Shown: one piece after another, positions 60,722-64,000 of the stretch | Layout: every line of letters begins with the position of its first letter | Position numbering within the stretch: position 1 is the first letter of the stretch | Assembly (NCBI RefSeq): GCF_001668725.1 | Contig: NZ_LZKL01000007.1 | Span: forward strand, 1-64,000 | Length of the DNA: 64,000 nt | Source of the DNA: Mycobacterium sp. E787 | GTDB taxonomy: Bacteria; Actinomycetota; Actinomycetes; Mycobacteriales; Mycobacteriaceae | Reading direction: 5' to 3' | Program-made: the position numbers and the translations under genes | Notes under the pieces: model-generated | What the model saw: only the letters and a program-made list of their open reading frames with translations | What the model was told of the DNA's origin: nothing | Database searches by the model: none

Positions 60722-61285
60722 TCAGGGCCAGATCAACACACCAAACAATTCGAACGGAACATGCCATAGTGCTGAAAGGATCACGCCCACCAGCGTGAAT
60801 AGTGCTAACGCTGGTAACAAAGATACGATAACTGCGAGCAATGCTACATCCGCGAGGCCGCTCCAAAAGTTCGGTATCTGATTGAGCAATTGGCCCAACG
60901 CGGCGTTAGCGCTGGTTAACATATCGATCAATGCGCCCGGCGCGGCGGCGATACCACCGGCGGAGGGCGCCGCCGTCGCATCAGAGTGCAGCAACGACGC
61001 GGTGTTGGCGGCCTCAGCGGCCGCGTACCAGTGCGCACTGGCAGTCAAGTGCTGTAGCAAATGCTCATGGAACGCCGCCGCTCGCGCTGCCTGTGCCTGA
61101 TATTCCTGGGCGTATCCCGAGAACAGGTGGGCGATGCCCACCGACACCTCATCGGCGGCCGCGGGCAACACTGCGGCGGTCGGGGTTGCCGCTGCCGAGT
61201 GGGCCACGCTCAGTGTCGAGCGAACAGCCGCCAGACTTGTTGCGGCCGCCGCCATCATCTCGGGTGCTGCGATTACATAGGACAT
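60722..61285 (-). CDS. PE family protein
   Basis: A 187-residue protein. Residues 1-98 are a PE domain ([21 protein letters not shown]) with a YxxxE export motif at Tyr87-Glu91, so secretion by a type VII (ESX) system with a PPE partner is expected. The C-terminal 60 residues are unusual for PE: after LNQIPNFWSGLADV comes a long hydrophobic stretch able to span the membrane once or twice (ALLAVIVSLLPALALFTLVG, VILSALWHVPF). There are no PGRS repeats and no PPE partner is adjacent. ATG 61285 gives the canonical PE start. It sits alone between the two tRNA-Leu repeats, so it probably came with an integrated element. Confidence 0.9.
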   Translation of the reverse strand: MSYVIAAPEMMAAAATSLAAVRSTLSVAHSAAATPTAAVLPAAADEVSVGIAHLFSGYAQEYQAQAARAAAFHEHLLQHLTASAHWYAAAEAANTASLLHSDATAAPSAGGIAAAPGALIDMLTSANAALGQLLNQIPNFWSGLADVALLAVIVSLLPALALFTLVGVILSALWHVPFELFGVLIWP

Positions 61286-61503
61286 CGCTGCTTTTCCGCT
61301 AACCACCACTGGACCGACGGATATGGTAACCAGCGGATTTCATGCTAACGGGCCGGTAAAGCCCGATCAAACAAACTCGATGATTTCATAGAAATCTCAA
61401 GTCATCGGGAGGCTGCCGGCGCGCTGCGCCCGGGCGCCGGCGCGTTGCTGGAAGCCGAGACCCCTGGGCACGCGGGGGCGATATTCACCCTGACCGGGGT
61501 TAG

Positions 61504-61580
61504 TGGTGCCCTCGGTGGGATTCGAACCCACACTGGACGGGTTTTGAGTCCGTTTCCTCTGCCAGTTGGGATACGAGGGC
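61504..61580 (-). tRNA. tRNA-Leu (anticodon CAA)
   Basis: On the minus strand a seven-base-pair perfect acceptor stem (GCCCTCG/CGAGGGC), a GTGGG-TTCGAAT-CCCAC T arm and an encoded CCA are seen. The anticodon loop CTCAAAA follows ACGGA, giving CAA (reads UUG). The D stem has only three pairs, a class II feature, but the variable arm is about five bases, short for leucine. The last pair of the anticodon stem is A-C. M. tuberculosis has a tRNA-Leu at this position, as I recall. Confidence 0.9.
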
Positions 61581-61673
61581 GGGCAGCCTCCCACCATAGA
61601 GGATCGGTGCTCCCGTCGACTCTGACCGCCCCCGAGTTCGCTGGTCGCGGGGGTGCACGACACAATGTCCGTC

Positions 61674-62303
61674 ATGACAGGCCCCACGACCGACACCGGC
61701 GCCGCAGCGCGGCGCCGGGTACTGATCGCGGAAGACGAAGCGCTCATCCGGCTGGACCTCGCCGAGATGCTCCGAGAGGAGGGGTACGAGATCGTCGGCG
61801 AGGCCGGTGACGGCCAGGAGGCCGTCGAGCTGGCCGAGCGCCACAAGCCCGACCTGGTGATCATGGACGTGAAGATGCCGCGGCGTGACGGGATCGATGC
61901 CGCCTCGGAGATCGCCAGCAAGCGCATCGCGCCGATCGTGGTGCTGACCGCGTTCAGCCAGCGCGACCTGGTCGAACGCGCCCGCGACGCCGGCGCCATG
62001 GCCTACCTGGTGAAGCCGTTCACCATCAGCGACCTGATCCCGGCCATCGAGCTGGCTGTCAGCCGGTTCGCCGAGATCAGCGAGCTGGAACGCGAGGTCG
62101 CGACGCTGTCCGACCGGCTGGAGACCCGTAAGGTCGTCGAGCGCGCCAAAGGCCTGCTGCAGACCAAGCAGGGCATGACGGAGCCCGAGGCGTTCAAGTG
62201 GATTCAGCGGGCGGCCATGGATCGGCGCACCACCATGAAGCGTGTGGCCGAGGTTGTGCTGGAGACCCTCGGGGATGCCCCGAAGGACGCCGCTTCCGAG
62301 TAG
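61674..62303 (+). CDS. pdtaR: ANTAR-domain response regulator (Rv1626/PdtaR-like)
   Basis: A 209-residue two-component response regulator. The receiver domain has the acidic pair in LIAEDEALIRLDLAEML, phospho-acceptor Asp65 (LVIMDVKMPR), Thr in VVLTAFS and Lys in YLVKPF. The C-terminal ANTAR domain (RKVVERAKGLLQTKQGMTEPEAFKWIQRAAMDRRTTMKRVA) binds RNA hairpins to prevent termination. Its kinase PdtaS is encoded elsewhere in mycobacteria. ATG 61674 aligns with the M. tuberculosis start; in-frame codons further upstream are less likely. Confidence 0.97.
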   Translation: MTGPTTDTGAAARRRVLIAEDEALIRLDLAEMLREEGYEIVGEAGDGQEAVELAERHKPDLVIMDVKMPRRDGIDAASEIASKRIAPIVVLTAFSQRDLVERARDAGAMAYLVKPFTISDLIPAIELAVSRFAEISELEREVATLSDRLETRKVVERAKGLLQTKQGMTEPEAFKWIQRAAMDRRTTMKRVAEVVLETLGDAPKDAASE

Positions 62304-62385
62304 CGCCCGCGCGTCGAGCCTGCGCTCAGATCGCGAATTTGGGCGATTCGACGCTCTGGTTGCAGTCTCGGCGTAAGGCGCGGCT
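62304..62385. other. Short intergenic gap with a possible degenerate palindromic element
   Basis: Between pdtaR and the convergent thiolase. It contains GGTTGCAGTCTCGGCG (near 62358), resembling the TTGCACTCTCGCG end of the dispersed elements at 23453, 30392 and 36808, but the arms are degenerate. No gene. Confidence 0.3.
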
Positions 62386-63585
62386 CTAGCGGGCCACGAT
62401 CACCGACGAGCCGTGCCCGAACAGGCCCTGGTTGGCGGTGACGCCCACCGTGGCGTTCTCAACCTGCCGACCGGTGGCCTGACCGCGCAGCTGCCAGGTC
62501 AGCTCGCAGACCTGCGCGATGGCCTGGGCCGGGATGGCCTCGCCGAAGCAGGCCAGTCCGCCCGACGGGTTGACCGGGACCCGGCCGCCGATCGCAGTGG
62601 CACCGCTGCGCAGCAGCCCCTCGGCCTCGCCCTTGGCGCACAGCCCCAGGTGCTCGTACCAGTCGAGCTCCAGCGCGGTGGACAGGTCGTAGACCTCGGC
62701 CAGGCTGAGGTCCTCCGGCCCGATGCCCGCCTCGGCGTAGGCGGCGTCGAGGATCTGATCCTTGAACACCCGCTCGGGTGCGGGCACCGCCGCGGTGGAA
62801 TCCGTTGCGATGTCGGGCAATTCGGGTAGGTGCTGGGGGTAGCGCGGGGTCACCGTGCTGACCGCGCGCACCGACGGCACGCCGTCGAGCGAGCCGAGAT
62901 GCTTACGCGCGAAGTCAGCACTCGCCACGATCAGCGCCGCCGCGCCATCGGAGGTCGCGCAGATGTCCAGCAGCCGCAGCGGGTCGGAGACCACGGGGCT
63001 GGCCAGCACGTCCTCGATCGAGTTCTCCTTGCGGTAGCGGGCGTTCGGGTTGTTCAGCCCGTGCCTGGAGTTCTTCACCTTCACCTGCGCGAAGTCCTCG
63101 AGCGTGGCGCCGTAGAGGTCCATCCGCCGCCGCGCCAGCAGCGCGAAGTACACCGTGTTGGTGGCACCGATGAGATGGAAGCGCTGCCAGTCGGGGTCGT
63201 TGCGGCGCTCGCCGCCGACGGGCGCGAAGAAGCCCTTCGGCGTGGTGTCGGCGCCGATCACCAGCGCGACGTCGCAGAACCCGGCCAGGATCTGGGCGCG
63301 GGCGCTCTGCAGGGCCTGTGAGCCGCTGGCGCACGCGGCGTAGCTCGAGCTGACCGGAATGCCGTTCCAGCCCAGCTTCTGCGCGAACGTCGCGCCGGCG
63401 ACGAAACCGGGGTAGCCGTTGCGGATGGTGTCCGCGCCGGCGACCAGCTGGATCTGGCTCCAGTCCAGTCCGGCCTCGGCCAGCGCGGCGCGCGCGGCGA
63501 CGACGCCGTACTCGGTGAAGTCCCGGCCCCACTTGCCCCAGGGGTGCATGCCGGCGCCGAGGATGTACAGCGGTTCCGGAGTCAT
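62386..63585 (-). CDS. Thiolase-family lipid-transfer protein (Rv1627c-like)
   Basis: A 399-residue thiolase-fold protein of the SCP-x/Ltp type. The nucleophile region SSSYAACASGSQALQSA has a Cys in the thiolase position. LDICATSDGAAALIVAS, VYDLSTALELDWYEHLGLC and VNPSGGLACFGEAIPA are typical of mycobacterial Ltp proteins, which act in sterol side-chain or fatty-acyl degradation, often together with a DUF35 partner. That partner's gene overlaps the start (ATGA at 63582-63585). ATG 63585 has GGAAGGTGG upstream. Confidence 0.93.
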   Translation of the reverse strand: MTPEPLYILGAGMHPWGKWGRDFTEYGVVAARAALAEAGLDWSQIQLVAGADTIRNGYPGFVAGATFAQKLGWNGIPVSSSYAACASGSQALQSARAQILAGFCDVALVIGADTTPKGFFAPVGGERRNDPDWQRFHLIGATNTVYFALLARRRMDLYGATLEDFAQVKVKNSRHGLNNPNARYRKENSIEDVLASPVVSDPLRLLDICATSDGAAALIVASADFARKHLGSLDGVPSVRAVSTVTPRYPQHLPELPDIATDSTAAVPAPERVFKDQILDAAYAEAGIGPEDLSLAEVYDLSTALELDWYEHLGLCAKGEAEGLLRSGATAIGGRVPVNPSGGLACFGEAIPAQAIAQVCELTWQLRGQATGRQVENATVGVTANQGLFGHGSSVIVAR

Positions 63586-64000
63586 GACGCCACCTTCCAC
63601 GCGTGCACGATGCGCTCGACGCCGTCGTCGTCAACGAACAGCGGCATGGTGGTCAGCTCCATCTCCATGCCGACCTTGAGGTCGGCGGCCAGCGTGCCCT
63701 CGACCACCTTGCCGAGCACGATCAGGCCCTCCTCGGCCAGCTGCACCGCGGCGACGGCGAACGGCTCGAAGGGGTCCGGGGAGGGGTACGGCGGCGGTGG
63801 CGCGTAACGGTTTTCGGTGTAGCTCCACAGCGTTCCGCGCGTTGACAGCGCGACGGATGTCAGCGTGTCGTTGGCGCAGGCCGGGTTGGGGCAGTTGTTC
63901 TCGCGCGGCGGGAAGACATACGTGCCGCACTCGGGGCACTTGCTGCCGACCAGGTGCGGGCTGCCGGTCGAGTCGGTGGCGAACCATCCGTCGATCGCGG
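63582..64000 (-). CDS. DUF35/OB-fold acyl-CoA-associated protein, 5' end outside window (Rv1628c-like)
   Basis: The C-terminal 138 residues are present, read from 63998 down to the TGA at 63582-63584. It opens in-window with AIDGWFATDSTGSPHLVG, then a rubredoxin-like zinc ribbon (KCPECGTYVFPPR ... NCPNPAC), and ends with the OB-fold (LWSYTENRYAPPPPY, LIVLGKVVEGTL, ERIVHAWKVAS). In this family the protein pairs with an Ltp thiolase as a heteromeric aldolase or thiolase. Overlap with the downstream thiolase gene supports that pairing. Confidence 0.9.
   Translation of the reverse strand, partial: AIDGWFATDSTGSPHLVGSKCPECGTYVFPPRENNCPNPACANDTLTSVALSTRGTLWSYTENRYAPPPPYPSPDPFEPFAVAAVQLAEEGLIVLGKVVEGTLAADLKVGMEMELTTMPLFVDDDGVERIVHAWKVAS

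Overview
The window is a stretch of slow-growing Mycobacterium chromosome, read from gene content and order. Codon use is strongly GC-rich and GTG/TTG starts are common. There is a very large PE_PGRS gene, a second PE gene, and a block of core genes in nearly the same order as M. tuberculosis H37Rv from the bioF1-bioD region (about Rv1569) to Rv1628c. Rv numbers below come from remembered synteny and protein similarity, not from a search. The species cannot be fixed from the sequence alone.

Layout. 1-4.9 kb: the 3' end of a nonribosomal peptide synthetase, a convergent isoprenylcysteine methyltransferase-like gene, and about 1 kb of gene-poor DNA. 4.9-9.3 kb: PE_PGRS. 9.4-11.8 kb: bioF, bioD and a 2H-phosphoesterase. 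11.8-15.6 kb: a four-gene minus-strand operon of unrecognised membrane and lipoprotein genes, lying where H37Rv carries the phiRv1/REP13E12 region. 15.7-17.7 kb: bioB, a small zinc-ribbon protein (BsaP type) and a DUF2567 protein. 17.7-25.7 kb: a lipase, the nrtR regulator divergent from nadABC with a clear operator between them, then a TetR/alcohol dehydrogenase pair and a DUF385 protein. 25.9-33.1 kb: a CMD-like membrane protein and the overlapping operon hisD-C-B-H-A-impA-F-I. 33.1-36.8 kb: a Ser/Thr kinase with a TPM sensor domain, a methyltransferase remnant, chaA and bcp. 36.9-43.8 kb: trpE-Rv1610-trpC-trpB-trpA-lgt. 44-51.6 kb: DUF2752, pyk, tesB, a DUF2156 protein, an EamA/LysR pair and a luciferase-like oxidoreductase. 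51.6-60.1 kb, minus strand: cydA-B-D-C (cytochrome bd and its CydDC exporter), an HdeD-like protein, the membrane adenylate cyclase cya, a 55-bp tandem repeat and a DUF488 gene. 60.1-64 kb: a PE gene bracketed by a duplicated tRNA-Leu 3' end, tRNA-Leu(CAA), the antiterminator response regulator pdtaR, and a thiolase/DUF35 pair cut by the window edge.

The genes form coherent pathways: biotin, NAD, histidine and tryptophan synthesis, the last probably sharing the HisA/PriA isomerase because no trpF is seen. Lipoprotein maturation, pyruvate kinase and low-oxygen respiration complete the core. Accessory DNA sits at the joints between conserved operons. The most interesting unexplained items are the four-gene membrane/cupredoxin-like operon, the kinase-TPM fusion, the tRNA-bracketed PE islet, the dispersed palindromic intergenic elements and the 55-bp repeat.
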